A DNA stretch of 64,000 bases from Chrysogorgia sp. JL179-B06 (GCA_035772405.1 JAYKKM010000044.1:2835501-2899500); one strand, 5' to 3'; counted from the stretch's first letter, positions 51,096 to 63,250 are shown. Notes: generated by a model not told the origin, from the sequence alone. Program-made: numbers and translations.

Positions 51096-52163
51096 ATGAA
51101 TCTAAAGATGTCGCAGTTGAATTCCAGTGTTGATGTTACAGGGACATCGGCCGTTGTCAATGATGACAGATACCCTGTTGGATATATCGTTGCTTTAGCC
51201 TTGCTTATTGCTTTGATATTCCTTGTGAACGTCGTTGTGATCTACTTATTCCTGACCAGGGACACTCTCCGAACAAACACGAACAGAATTTTGATAAGCC
51301 TAGCTATCTCGGACATGATTAATGGAGTCGTTACCATTCCACTTCAAATCAGTTGTAACCACCACCGAAGTGAAACATCCCTACGCTTAGCTTCGATGGT
51401 CCTTTACCGTTTTGTTGCCGCTTCCACCATGCTGCACATCTTAGCTGTGACCTTAGAGAGACACATTTGCGTCGTCTTTCCGCTCCGTTACAACAGCTAC
51501 CTGGTGACCAAGCGACGGATAATCCTAGGACTATCCGTAGTTTGGTTGACATCGATTTTCTACGCCGTCATCGGCTTGTCCTGGCTTGGACTACCGCACG
51601 ACTTCGATCACCTCGACCATCCTCCGGGCTTGAGTGACTCCCAACTCATGCGAATTGAATTCTCCTACGCAATCATCGGGTTTCTTTTTTGTTTTTTCAT
51701 ACCTCTGGTGATCATGTCTTACAGTTTCACAAAAATTCTCCGCGAGATTTCCCGTCACAATCGCCGCACGTCTGAACTCGTGCTCGCTGCCGACCCGGCC
51801 GAGTCAAGCCTCGAGGGACGGACGACGAAGCTGAGAATGCATGATCGGAAACCTGTGCTGATCTTCATGGCGATGCTGTTGCTGTTTGTCGTGAGCTGGT
51901 CGACGTGGTACATTCAACTGTTTATCTTATCTGCTTCCCCTCAACACTATAAACTTCTCAGTGGCACCGCGATCACGTTTGACTATATGCGGTCTGCCCT
52001 CTCGCTGATCAATCCGTTGCTCTATTCGTTGCTCAAGAAAGACTTCAGAGAAGTGCTGAATAAATTAATAGTTCATTGGAAAATGCGAGCGTGGGACTCA
52101 TTGACAATAAACAACAACGAGTCGTCTACGTTGAAATCACTCAATACTGCTACTAGGGTTTAA
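51096..52163 (+). CDS. Rhodopsin-family (class A) G protein-coupled receptor, intronless
   Basis: A 355-residue receptor from the ATG at 51096; the frame is open upstream but has no better ATG. Seven hydrophobic segments are seen. The class A landmarks are NRILISLAISDM in TM2, LERH in place of DRY at the end of TM3, VVSWSTWY in TM6 without the usual CWxP, and NPLLY in TM7 followed by a short Lys-rich helix 8. A glycosylation site (NSS) precedes TM1. I see neither the usual Cys at the start of TM3 nor a Cys in the second extracellular loop. The ligand is unknown; amine-like or orphan cnidarian receptors are the closest in style. Confidence 0.9.
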   Translation: MNLKMSQLNSSVDVTGTSAVVNDDRYPVGYIVALALLIALIFLVNVVVIYLFLTRDTLRTNTNRILISLAISDMINGVVTIPLQISCNHHRSETSLRLASMVLYRFVAASTMLHILAVTLERHICVVFPLRYNSYLVTKRRIILGLSVVWLTSIFYAVIGLSWLGLPHDFDHLDHPPGLSDSQLMRIEFSYAIIGFLFCFFIPLVIMSYSFTKILREISRHNRRTSELVLAADPAESSLEGRTTKLRMHDRKPVLIFMAMLLLFVVSWSTWYIQLFILSASPQHYKLLSGTAITFDYMRSALSLINPLLYSLLKKDFREVLNKLIVHWKMRAWDSLTINNNESSTLKSLNTATRV

Positions 52164-54059
52164 AAGTGTCACGGACAAATAGAGAAGATCGTGTGCGACG
52201 ATACGCTACGAAATTCAAAGTTGTATAGTCCTTAATTCCTTAATGCTAACTCTATCTCGATTGGCATAACTATATCCATACATTACATCAAAGTACAATT
52301 GTTAGTTTTTGGACGGACCATTACGCGGTAACTAAAACGTAAACTTTGTGGCCACTGATTACGAAGAATATAGACACTTTTTCGTGGCCTTTCTTCTACA
52401 TTCTCTCAACACATTCTCGGATAAGGATATTCATGTGAAATTTTCAAAGTTCAATACAGATCGGAGATTTTAGTGGCGTAGTTCAGGTTGTGAATTCACG
52501 TCAATCATGACTAAACACTTGCAATAAAATGATTAAAACTAGCGAAGTATTTCGTACTCCTTTTAGATGGTTTTGTTCTTTCTTTTCATGGGTCTTTGCA
52601 TCATGTTCAAGGTATAACCGGGGTCTCTCGCTTGCCGTACGAATGGAACAAAGAATGGCGTTCCGGTAGCATTCCGTTCATGTGCATTGGTTTTCGTGGG
52701 TATTAAGTCGTATAACTAGGAGTAATCAAAGATTATGTAATTGCGTTCGACGCATGTGGACCAGTAAATGGTGAATGAACATTGGCAATTATGCTGTAAC
52801 GAATTATGAAAATAAATAAGCGTCTGTTATATATTTAGAGACACTGTAACTTCGATGTTTTTGACAACGGTGACATCCTGAGTGATTTCCGTACGTTATT
52901 TTAATATTAGGAAGGTATATTTCCCGTTCGTTTGTTCGATTTGATTTGAAAGTCGCATCCCTATTTGAAAGTTGACCGCCAGTCGCCAGATACCTATAAA
53001 TCGTTCAATTCAGAAATCCGATTTGGCAAAGGTTTCGCTTGAATGGAAAATTTATAACTTCGCGAGGCTTGCTCGTTTCGAGTAAATGTTGTTCGAATTA
53101 GATGTATGGTGTTCAAATGATTAGATTGAATTTTGACATTATAAACGCGCGATATGATTATATAATCATACATGGTTTATATTCTACATTCTATTTATTT
53201 GATCTTCCATGCTATAGAAAATGTCTAGCATCATTCTGCTGGCATGCCTAATCCTGAACACTTCTACAGGCAACTTCGTATCCACTGCTCCTGTGTTAGT
53301 CCCGAGGCAGAATTTTCCTGCTGTTAGTACTAATTCCAAAATTTATTCGAAATTCCAAAACGGTAATTTATTCAAAAAGGGGAAAGATTTTATCTTGATT
53401 TCTTTTAGCTGTAAAGCACAGTAACCCATAACATGCAAGATTAGAATGCGTTCTTCTTCGTCGAACGCAATTAGTTACGACTTTTTGCTCCCTTCAATTT
53501 CCAGTAGCGAAATAGTTCGCTATATTTTCGAAACGGTAGCTGTAGTCAGTAGCGAACAACATTTGTTGACTAGAGAAGTAGTGATAATTGCAGCTGACTA
53601 CATTTTTTAACTCTTTCCTGTCTTTCTGAAAAACATCCAAAATTGAACCACCTCTTTGTTCTATTGATATCTCTTGAAATAACCATAACTGTTGCGAAAG
53701 CTATACATTTTCTGAAAGCCCAATAAACCGGCTTTTACTAGTGCTTTTAAATTTCCCGAACAAGACACATTATGTTAATATAAATTAGCGTTAATTATCA
53801 TAAATAGCATTAATATCATTAATTATCATAAAATTCAAAATGCCACCAATCGCAGAGTTTTTTATCAAATCAAACTTGGCGTGTGAGTGGATTTCAATCA
53901 TGTGTATGGTGCTTGTGGGAATCTTGCTTTAACGTGTTCCGTGTTTTTCGATTCACGACTTCATCATAAGTCTTTACAAACGTCTTGTCTCATTAGTTAT
54001 TCATTAGTTATTAATTAGTTCTTGTCTCATTAGTTATTGTCTTGTCTCATTCGACCACC
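52164..54059. other. 3' flank of the GPCR and unassigned spacer
   Basis: No supported gene. A 67-codon frame at 53221-53424 starts with a signal-peptide-like segment but has no supporting splice sites or homology. Short cattagttatt repeats occur at 53990-54045. Confidence 0.4.
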
Positions 54060-54305
54060 TTATTTTTCTCAAACACGTCGTTTGATATTTTAGCATTGAT
54101 ATTTTAGTTTTAAGTCAGCACTTAAGACTTTTCTTTTTTTAAATTAATAGTTTTTTGTACATAGTGGTAATATATGTCAGTAGGCTTTATCTTATAATGA
54201 AACTGTAATTTGTTTTATAAGTAACATTTAAAATATATTGTTGTAAGAGCATTGAGACTATTGTATAATGCTCCTAATACGTCTTTATTATTATTATTAT
54301 TATTA
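54060..54305 (+). repeat. LINE 3' UTR with (ATT)n tail
   Basis: It contains a coding remnant like L-K-S-A-L-K-T-F-L-F, then gagcattgagac...ttgtataatgctc, and ends in (att)n. This layout is typical of LINE 3' ends. Confidence 0.6.
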
Positions 54306-54989
54306 GTTGACAACAAACCTTTTCACTCTTGGTGTTCTTTGTACTCGTTTCAAAATATTTACATGGAATTTTTAATTCATAGTGTTCCACAAGTCGTTGG
54401 AAAAGTGAAAACTTTCTATTGCAGAATAGGCCACCATTTTGATCAAACTTGCTCCCCAGTGTCTTCTCTCTTTTCATTTATTGCACTCCTCTCAGCCAAT
54501 CACACTCCAGTAATTTTTTCATGTATATAATAATAATCCTAACTTGACTATCGCGTCCCTGGTAACCAGGGCAATGTATTTGCTTTTCCTTATTGACCTT
54601 ATATGGAATACGTATAGTATTCATGGTTCTTTATGTTCCTTATAGTATGCATATTCGTATAGTATGCACGGTTCTTTATGTTCCTTACTAGTCTTCCTCA
54701 CTGTGATAGTCTATCATGTTATTATTTGTGAAAATGGATTAAATAAAAAAAAAAAATAATAATAAAAATAAAAAGTATGAGTCCAGATGGAAATACTTCT
54801 CACACTTATTAAATGTTAATAGCATCCACAAGGCAATAGCCATAGGACGTCTTTGTCTTTTTGTATTAATATTTCTGACAGAGAGATATTAATGTCAAGC
54901 AAGATATTACTGTAAGCACGTGCATGCCGTATCTAAGGACTTGCCTCAACAAAGATTTAAGATCGGGGATTTATGATAATTAAGGAAAA

Positions 54990-55085
54990 TTTCGAGTGTT
55001 GAAATATATACATTTTAAGACCAAACCGGGACCAGTTACGAAAAATGCAACTTAAAGGCCTTCCGGCTGGAATCGAACCCCCGTT
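54990..55085 (-). repeat. tRNA-Ala-derived SINE 3' part (minus)
   Basis: It has the family tail (aagaccaaaccgggacc) and a B-box-like ggctggaatcgaac on the minus strand. The equivalent in copy 2 is at 59495-59590. Confidence 0.75.
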
Positions 55086-55739
55086 CTAAATTCGAAAACA
55101 TTTTAGAAATCGAATGAAGTGTTGTGGAGAAATTTTCACGAGACAAGATACACGAAAATGTCCTTCGCCATAATTAAGTTGTCGCTTGATCGGCTCGCAA
55201 ATTCTAACCAGCGGTCTGCTTTCGTGACGTCACCCAATCAACCTTGTTCTTGTTGCATGTTGCATGCTAGCTGAATTTGCTTCGCTTTCTTGACCTTTGT
55301 ACACTGCAAGATTTTTAAATGTCATCAAGTGACAGTGATAATATCTACAATATCGAAAACCGTATCTAGAAGTCTCACTGTTGATTGGATGACGTCACAA
55401 CTCGTACTCGACCCATTACTTTCCGAGTACTAGCTGACGACGAGCGCTCAATGGCAAACGTAGAAAGAATTGCAAAAATATAGTATTTCGGATTTGAATT
55501 AGGAGTATGAAAGTACCCGGTACTTAGGCATTAAAAGTAGAAAGTTACAACTCTTTTCACGTATTTTAATCGCTGTAGCACTTTAGGACGAATGGCTACT
55601 ACTCAAACACACGCGCACAAATGAAGTCATTGAGGGCAAAATCGAGCGAATATTTGTCGTATTTGGTAAATGCAAAAGCCATATAGGTTCTTGTTTCCAT
55701 CCTTCACCATAAATCCTTAGAAGATGCAGTTTAATAATA

Positions 55740-56140
55740 TTGTAATATACCCAAGTCTTCTCCCGGCATTACCACCACTATATATACAGAACTCGTGACT
55801 AGGCTCTCGGCAACGGCCTCCGTAGCTCATTGGTCAGAACACTGCACTAGCATCGCAGGGTCGCGGGTTCAATTCCAGCCGGAAGGCCTTGAAGTTGCAT
55901 TTTTCGCAACTGGTCCCGGTTTGGTCTTAAAATGTATATATTCCAACACTCGAAATTTTCCTTCACCATAAATCCTGAGAACATGTAATTTGGTCGAGTG
56001 AAATGCTAAATTATATTACTTGTAATATACCCAAGTCTTCTCCCGGCATTACCACCACTATATATACAGAACTCGTGACTAGGCTCTCGGCAACGGCCTC
56101 CGTAGCTCAGTGGTCAGAGCACTGCACTAGCGTAGGGTTA
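55740..56140 (+). repeat. tRNA-Ala-derived SINEs: one full and one truncated copy
   Basis: The full head is at about 55815-55890 (A box, anticodon loop with AGC, B box ggttcaattcc) with the hairpin tail to 55965. A second head at 56096-56133 ends abruptly in gtagggttatttc. Copy 2 of the duplication lacks the full one. Confidence 0.8.
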
Positions 56141-56231
56141 TTTCAAGTGGCAAATTTAATTTTTTCAAAACACACAAATGCGCAGCAGAGCGTGATCTCA
56201 CAGGAATTGCAAAACAATTTATACTAGTAAA

Positions 56232-56345
56232 ATAGTTCAACATATAATTTATTAAGACTGCTTATTTATAGTAAAATAGTTCAACATATAATTTATTAAG
56301 ACTGCTTATTTATAGTAAAATAGTTCAACATATAATTTATGTGAA
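56232..56345. repeat. 45-bp tandem repeat, three units
   Basis: The unit tagtaaaatagttcaacata is repeated, with attaagactgcttatt between copies. The same array lies at 60434-60550. Confidence 0.9.
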
Positions 56346-56576
56346 AACCGCGAATGCAATATTAAAACTTGTTAAGTTTATATAAGTAAAGTATATTTAT
56401 AGACTACATGATATACAGATATCGTTTCTGTTTCAACTTCCAGTATACAAGACTGATCATTGTCTGAACCTACATTCACAGAATGTATTATATTTTGTAA
56501 TCAAATTAAAATAGAATTGTACCAAAAGATTACTTTTAAGTATAAGGCATTTCAATAATGTTTAGAAATGCTAATA

Positions 56577-56757
56577 GTTTTACGGTATCTGCTCTTGTAC
56601 TCGAGAAATAACGTTTTCATTCTCGTATTTTATGCAGTTTTGAACCGTCGAGCATACTCCAGAATTATACAAAATGGCGGAGTCCAGAACGGCATAAAAT
56701 ACGAGAATAAAAACGTTATTTCTCGAGTACAAGAGCAGATACCGTAAAACTATTACC
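56577..56757. mobile_element. Foldback MITE, arms about 65 bp (copy 1)
   Basis: The arms acggtatctgctcttgtact and its complement pair through ctcgagaaataacgtttt. The loop is about 55 bp. Copy 2 lies at 60789-60970. Confidence 0.9.
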
Positions 56758-56884
56758 ATTATGCTCAAAGACCTTCTACTTCAAAGTAATTTATTTTTTG
56801 GGAACACTTAATTCCCTTTAAGCTAATTAAATAAGTAGTTTACAGTTCTCTTTGTATATGATTTTAGGGATTCGGTAAATGTAT

Positions 56885-57049
56885 TTAAACCTGCTTTACG
56901 AGGTTTAATTTATCCAAGCGTTCGACTGACATTACATAGAGTTTAGATATTTTTTGGCAGTGATATTTTGACTTCTCATGCTTGTCATTTTCTCTGGTGG
57001 ATAACGCACATGTCAGGCCAATTTCACATGGACAATCGTACATCCCAGG
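56885..57049 (-). CDS. Terminal exon of a secreted cysteine-rich (prokineticin/colipase-like) protein, copy 1
   Basis: An open stretch of 54 codons plus TAA follows a strong acceptor (ttttcctcttttcag) on the minus strand. It encodes a compact Cys pattern, C-x-C-x(5)-C-x(16)-C, with the segment YDCPCEIGLTC. This spacing resembles the C-terminal half of prokineticin/astakine or colipase-fold proteins. The tail is basic and ends KQV. Upstream exons were not found. A near-identical exon at 61099-61263 shows the frame is conserved. The family call is tentative. Confidence 0.55.
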   Translation of the reverse strand, partial: PGMYDCPCEIGLTCALSTRENDKHEKSKYHCQKISKLYVMSVERLDKLNLVKQV

Positions 57050-57419
57050 CTGAAAAGAGGAAAATATTACGAAATTAGTAAACTACCAGATTCAACTGAA
57101 TAAATGAATGAATGAATCAACTTTATTTACCGAGGGTAAAACACGTAACAGTAAAAAACTGATCGGCGAAAGGGCCTGTGGCTCTCATACAGTAAATAGA
57201 TTATATAAATATGTTACATTAGTTGATAAGTAGTCCACGTAATCAATCAAACTTGGCTCTTAGCTGAAATCTCCGGTGTAAGCTGTCAGTTAATAATTGA
57301 CGACATTGAAGATCTAAACTTTAACTAAATGTTTTAAATTTGTTTAATTTAGATAGAGAATTCTTGACTGCAGTCTAATTTTTACAAAAACCCAACGGTG
57401 AGTACTGCGATAAACCAGT

Positions 57420-57570
57420 TCCTAGTAAGAGAAATGTGGCTATTCTATTGTAAGTCTAGGAAACGTTATTCTATTGTAAGTCTAGGAAACGCTACTCTAT
57501 TGTAAGTCTTGGAAACGTCATTCTATTGTAAGTCTCGGAAACGTTATTCTATTGTAAGTCTCGGAATTTT
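57420..57570. repeat. 26-bp minisatellite (ttctattgtaagtct), about 5 units
   Basis: Units end in cgga(a)acg. It is much expanded in the second duplication copy. The plus-strand open frame of 144 codons that starts here has no domain. Confidence 0.9.
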
Positions 57571-58089
57571 GGACATTGGGACGAAGTTTCATGGGAAAAC
57601 ACTCTCCACTCTCGGATTTCGATCAGACGTTATAGGGGCAAATAATTATAGAAACATCATCCGTGATTATTACGCAACTATATTCGCACTTATGAATGCA
57701 TTAGCCAAGGGGTGGGGAGAGGTAGTGGTGCTCCTTTTCCCGTCGCCTTGGCTACGCGCCTGGGATACCACACAAGTATATACTCACAATAATTTTAGGT
57801 TTACACCGCTGACCCAGTGTCTTGCGTGGAACACAAATGCCTCTTCCTTCATTCAACAAATAACCAGAACAACATTGGTTGATTCCACATCCCTGGTGCT
57901 CGAGACATCTCCACATGGGCTACAGGGTTTGGGAAAAAAATAACATATTACAAAGTCATCGAAATACAGTAATTAGTTTCTGAATAATTATAATAATTAG
58001 ACGATACATCAGCCCGAATACACGGAAAAATGAACTTGAAAATTACAGGATATTGGAAGCAGACTTTTGCTTAGTTTTGAAGTAGGTTA

Positions 58090-58580
58090 AGTACTTTAAT
58101 GGTGAAGTACCCGTCCTCAGTGGTCAGAGTGGCACTAGCATCGCAGGGTCGCGGGTTCAATTCCAGCCGGAAGGCCTTGAAGTTGCATTTTTCGCAACTG
58201 GTTCCGGTTTGGTCTTAAAATATATATATTGCAACACTCGAAATTTTCCTTCACCATAAATCCTTAGAACATGTAGTTTAATCGAGTGAAATGCCAAATA
58301 TTACTCGTAATATACCCAGAATCTTATCCAGGCATTACCACCACTATATATATATATACAGAACTCGTGACTACAACGGCCTCCGTAGCTCAGTGGTCAG
58401 AGCACTGATTAGCATCACAGGGTCGCGGGTTCAATTCCAGCCGGAAGGCCTTGAAGTTGCATTTTTCGCAATTGGTCCCGGTTTGGTAATGTATATATTC
58501 CAACACTCGAAATTTTCCTTTACCATAAATCCTTAAAACATGTAGTTTAATCGAGTGAAATGCCAAATATTATTTGTAGT
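58090..58580 (+). repeat. Two tRNA-Ala-derived SINE units in tandem
   Basis: The heads are at about 58115-58178 (partial D arm) and 58377-58447, with identical tails and leaders, a period of about 265 bp. Anticodon AGC is kept in the first. The second has lost bases in the anticodon arm. Confidence 0.8.
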
Positions 58581-59490
58581 GTCAGACATTGGCGGTGAAA
58601 CGACATTCTGATCCATGGAGGGCCAGGGGATGCGGTCTATACTACTTTTGCTGTAAAATGTGAATCTTAGGGAATACAATTTTCAACATTTGGAGAAATA
58701 ATTCATATAGGTAGCAAATTCAACTATATTATCAACGACCCCTTGTCCCCTGGCATTCACTATATGAATTATACTGAACATTTTGGCGATTTAGACATCG
58801 GGAAAATATAGCCGGCGATATGCTATGTACAGTACCTGCGCTGGAGCTCCGGCGGCAGCCGGGACGCTTCAATATTTCACATTAAACGCTTATTATTAAA
58901 TATTTCACATTAAAGTCAGTCTTAAGGAACAGCTGTGAGGGTCATCCCTATTCCCTATCGAATTCACGTCGTCTTAAAGACGTGAAAATGCTCTCAGTGC
59001 GTTGCAAACAGAACGAGGACGGCGTTGGGAAATAAAAATTATTCATTATTTTTGTTTCGCATAAAGATTCATTTGTTTGAACGGCGTTTCCGTCCTGGGT
59101 TGCCGTCGTAGAACTTAATTAGGTCAATAATAACTCATTTGGCCGAACAACCAACCGTCATATACCAATAAGAAGTCTATGCACTATTAGTCCAAGCGCA
59201 ATATTTAAGTTTTTATTGCGTTTAAGTTTAGCGACAGTGCTTCCAGGCGGAGTCTGATTACACACAAATCTTTGAAAACAACGAAAAAATTTCCTCAAAA
59301 ACGATCGGCTAATTTGCGTTTAGTCTCGCCAATATAAAATAGAGAATCGGGTAACAGCTTAATTGCGATATATTGGTGTTGTTTTCCCATTGAGCGGAAC
59401 ATTATCCGGAAGGTGTTTCAATTGATATCTCTGTTGTTTATATTTGGCAACAAAAATTCCATAATACCATTAGTGTAACATCACTTCTAA
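58581..59490. other. Unassigned end of the first duplication copy
   Basis: No supported gene. A decayed inverted repeat (ccaggggatgcgg/ccccttgtcccctgg) lies at 58620-58760. The region is repeated at 63250-64000. Confidence 0.4.
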
Positions 59491-59494
59491 GGAT

Positions 59495-59590
59495 TTATGG
59501 TGAAGGAAAATTTCGAGTGTTGAAATATATACATTTTAAGACCAAACCAGGACCAGTTTTAAAGGCCTTCCGGCTAGAATTAAACCCGTT
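59495..59590 (-). repeat. tRNA-Ala-derived SINE 3' part (minus), copy 2
   Basis: Equivalent of 54990-55085, with a short deletion removing the ttgca hairpin. Confidence 0.7.
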
Positions 59591-60234
59591 CTAAATTCGA
59601 AAACATTTTAGAAATTGAATGAAGTAATGTGGAGAAATTTTTACGAGGCAAAAGACGAATATGTGTTGTCGCTTGATCGGTTCGCAAATTTTAACCAGCG
59701 GTCTGCTTTCGTGACGTCACCCAATCAACCTTGTTCTTGTTGCATGTTGCATGCTAGCTGAATTTGCTTCGCTTTCTTGACCTTTGTACACTGCAAGACT
59801 TATAAATGTCATTAAGTGACAGTGATAATATCTACAATATCGAAAACCGTATCTAGAAGTCTCACTGTTGATTGGATGACGTCACAACTCGTACTCGATC
59901 CATTACTTTCCGAGTACTAGCTGGCGACGAGCGCTCAATGGCAAACGTAGAGAGAATTGCAAAAATATAGTATTTCGGATTTGAATTGGGAGTATGAAAG
60001 TACCCGGTACTTAGGCATTAAAAGTAGAAAGTTACAACTCTTTTCACGTATTTTAATCGCTGTAGCACTTTAGGACAAATGGCTACTACTCGAACACACG
60101 CGCACAAATGAAGTCATTGAGGGCGAAATCGAGCGAATATTTGTCGTATTTGGTAAGTGCAAAAGCCATACTGGTTCTTGTTTTCATCCTTCACCATAAA
60201 TCCTTAGAAGATGCAGTTTAATAATATTGTAATA

Positions 60235-60345
60235 TACCCAAGTCTTCTCCCGGCATTACCACCACTATATATTTACAGAACTCGTGACTAGGCTCTCGTC
60301 AACGGCCTCCGTAGCTCAGTGGTCAGAGCACTGCACTAGCGTAGG
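60235..60345 (+). repeat. Truncated tRNA-Ala-derived SINE, copy 2
   Basis: Equivalent of 56096-56133. The head ends in the same gtagggttatttc junction, so the truncation predates the duplication. Confidence 0.8.
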
Positions 60346-60433
60346 GTTATTTCAAGTGGCAAATTTAATTTTTTCAAAACACACAAATGCGCAGCAGAGC
60401 GTGATCTCACAGGAATTGCAAAACAATTTATAC

Positions 60434-60550
60434 TAGTAAAATAGTTCAACATATAATTTATTAAGACTGCTTATTTATAGTAAAATAGTTCAACATATAA
60501 TTTATTAAGACTGCTTATTTATAGTAAAATAGTTCAACATATAATTTATG
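60434..60550. repeat. 45-bp tandem repeat, copy 2
   Basis: Three units as at 56232-56345. Confidence 0.9.
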
Positions 60551-60788
60551 CGAAAACCGCGAATGCAATATTAAAATTTGTTAAGTTTATATAAGTAAAG
60601 TATATTTACAGACTATACATGATATACAGATATCGTTTCTGATTTAACTTCCAGTATAAAAGACTGATCATTGTCTGAACCTATACATTCATAGAATGTA
60701 TTATATTTTGTAATCAAATTAAAATAGAATTGTACCAAAAAATTACTTTTAAGTATAAGGCATTTCAATAATGTTTAGAAATGCTAAT

Positions 60789-60970
60789 AGTTTTACGGTA
60801 TCTGCTCTTGTACTCGAGAAATAACGTTTTCATTCTCGTATTTTATGCAGTTTTGAACCGTCGAGCATACTCCAGAATTATACAAAATGGCGGAGTCCAG
60901 AACGGCATAAAATACGAGAATAAAAACGTTATTTCTCGAGTACAAGAGCAGATACCGTAAAACTATTAAC
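60789..60970. mobile_element. Foldback MITE, copy 2
   Basis: Equivalent of 56577-56757, almost unchanged. Confidence 0.9.
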
Positions 60971-61098
60971 ATTATGCTCAAAGACCTTCTACTTCAAAAT
61001 AATTTATTTTTTGGGAACACTTAATTCCCTTTAAGCTAATTAAATAAGTCATTTACAGTTCTCTTTGTATATGATTTTTAGGGATTCGGTAAATGTAT

Positions 61099-61263
61099 TT
61101 AAACCTGCTTTACGAGGTTTAATTTATCCAAGCGTTCGACTGACATTACATAGAGTTTAGATATTTTTTGGCAGTGATATTTTGACTTCTGATGCTTGTC
61201 ATTTTCTCTGGTGGATAACGCACATGTCAGGCCAATTTCACACGGACAATCGTACATCCCAGG
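61099..61263 (-). CDS. Terminal exon of a secreted cysteine-rich protein, copy 2
   Basis: This has the same 54 codons, acceptor and stop as copy 1 at 56885-57049. The differences I can see in the coding part are one silent change (Pro codon) and one Glu-to-Gln change. All Cys residues are kept. The coding frame appears constrained, but only two young copies are compared. Confidence 0.55.
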   Translation of the reverse strand, partial: PGMYDCPCEIGLTCALSTRENDKHQKSKYHCQKISKLYVMSVERLDKLNLVKQV

Positions 61264-61654
61264 CTGAAAAGAGGAAAAAATTACGAAATTAGTAAACTAC
61301 CAGATTCAACTGAATAAATGAATGAATGAATCGACTTTATTTACCGAGGGTAAAACACGTAACAGTAAAAAACTGATCGGCGAAAGGGCCTGTGGCTCTC
61401 ATACAATAAATAGATTATATAAATATGTTACATTAGTTGATAAGTAGTCCACGTAATCAATCAAACTTGGCTCACAGTTGAAATCTCCGGTGTAAGCTGT
61501 CAGTTAATAATTGACGACATTGAAGATCTAAACTTTAACTAAACGTTTTAAATTTGTTTAATTTAGATAGAGAATTCTTGGCTGCAGTCTAATTTTTACA
61601 AAAACCCAACGGTGAGTACTGCGATAAACCAGTTCCTAGTAAGAGAAATGTGGC

Positions 61655-61995
61655 TATTCTATTGCCGTAAGTCTAGGAAACGCTGCTCTATTGTAAGTCT
61701 TGGAAACGTCATTCTATTGTAAGTCTTGGATACGCCATTCTATTGTAAGTCTCGGAAACGTTATTCTATTGTAAGTCTTGGAAACGTTATTCTATTGTAA
61801 GTCTTGGAAACGTTATTCTATTGTAAGTCTCGGAAACGTTATTCTATTGTAAGTCTCGGAAACGCTATTTTATTGTAAGTCTCGGAAACGCTATTCTATT
61901 GTAAGTCTCGGAAACGCTATTTTATTGTAAGTCTCGGAAACGCCATTCTATTGTAAGTCTCGAAAACGCCATTCTATTGTAAGTCTCGGAAGTTT
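61655..61995. repeat. 26-bp minisatellite expanded to about 13 units
   Basis: The same unit as at 57420-57570 (ttctattgtaagtctcggaa), with alternating cgct, cgtt and cgcc ends. About eight extra units explain part of the length difference between the copies. Confidence 0.9.
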
Positions 61996-62529
61996 GGACA
62001 TTGCGACGAAGTTTCATGGGAAAACACTCTCCACTCTCGGGTTTCGGAATCGATCAGACGTTATAGAGACCACGGGAAAATTATAGAAACATCATCCGTA
62101 ATTATTACGCAACTATATTCGCACTTATGAATGGCATTAGCCAAGGGAGGTAGTGGTGCTCCTTTTCCCGTCGCCTTGGCTACGCGCCTGGGATACCACA
62201 CAAGTATATACTTACAATAATTTTAGGTTTACACCGCTGACCCAGTGTCTTGCGTGGAACACAAATGCCTCTTCCTTCATTCAACAAATAACCAGAACAA
62301 CATTGGTTGATTCCACATCCCTGGTGCTCGAGACATTTCCACATGGGCTACAGGGTTTGGGAAAAAAATAACATATTACAAAGTCATCGAAATACAGTAA
62401 TTAGTTTCTGAATAATTATAATAATTAGACGATACATCAGCCCGAATACACGGAAAAATGAACTTGAAAATTACAGGATATTGGAAGCAGACTTTTGCTT
62501 AGTTTTGAAGTAGGTTAAGTACTTTAATG

Positions 62530-63250
62530 GTGAAGTACCCGTCCTCAGTGGTCAGAGTGGCACTAGCATCGCAGGGTCGCGGGTTCAATTCCAGCCGGAA
62601 GGCCTTGAAGTTGCATTTTTTGCAACTGGTTCCGGTTTGGTCTTAAAATATATATATTGCAACACTCGAAATTTTCCTTCACCATAAATCCTTTCAACAT
62701 GTAGTTTAATCGAGTGAAATGCCAAATATTACTCGTAATATACCCAGAATCTTATCCAGGCATTACCACCACTATATATATATATACAGAACTCGTGACT
62801 ACAACGGCCTCCGTAGCTCAGTGGTCAGAGCACTGATTAGCATCACAGGGTCGCGGGTTCAATTCCAGCCGGCTTGCATTTTTCGCAATTGGTCCCGGTT
62901 TGGTAATGTATATATTCCAACACTCGAAATTTTCCTTCATCATAAATCCTTAGAACATGTAGTTTAATCGAGTGAAATGCCAAATATTACTTGTAATATA
63001 CCCAGAATCTTAACCAGGCATTACCACCACTATATATACAGAACTCGTGACTATAGGCTCTCGGCAACGGCCTCCGTAGCTCAGTGGTCAGAGCACTGCG
63101 CCAGCATCGCAGGGTCGCGGGTTCAATTCCAGCCGGCTTGCATTTTTCGCAATTGGTCCCGGTTTGGTAATGTATATATTCCAACACTCGAAATTTTCCT
63201 TCATCATAAATCCTTAGAACATGTAGTTTAATCGAGTGAAATGCCAAATA
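62530..63250 (+). repeat. Three tRNA-Ala-derived SINE units in tandem
   Basis: The heads are at about 62545-62605, 62808-62875 and 63067-63140, a period of about 260 bp. The last has an intact A box, AGC anticodon and B box. One unit more than in copy 1. The last two lack the aaggcctt stretch before the hairpin tail. Confidence 0.8.

Noticed and set aside
53221..53424. 67-codon frame with a signal-peptide-like start
   Set aside because: No homology, no clear donor site, and an AT-rich context. It could be chance.
55815..55890. Functional tRNA-Ala gene
   Set aside because: The acceptor and T stems have mismatches, and the same flanks recur with every copy, so a SINE is more likely.
57509..57943. 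144-codon plus-strand frame
   Set aside because: It starts in a minisatellite, lacks a domain, and is disrupted in the second duplication copy.
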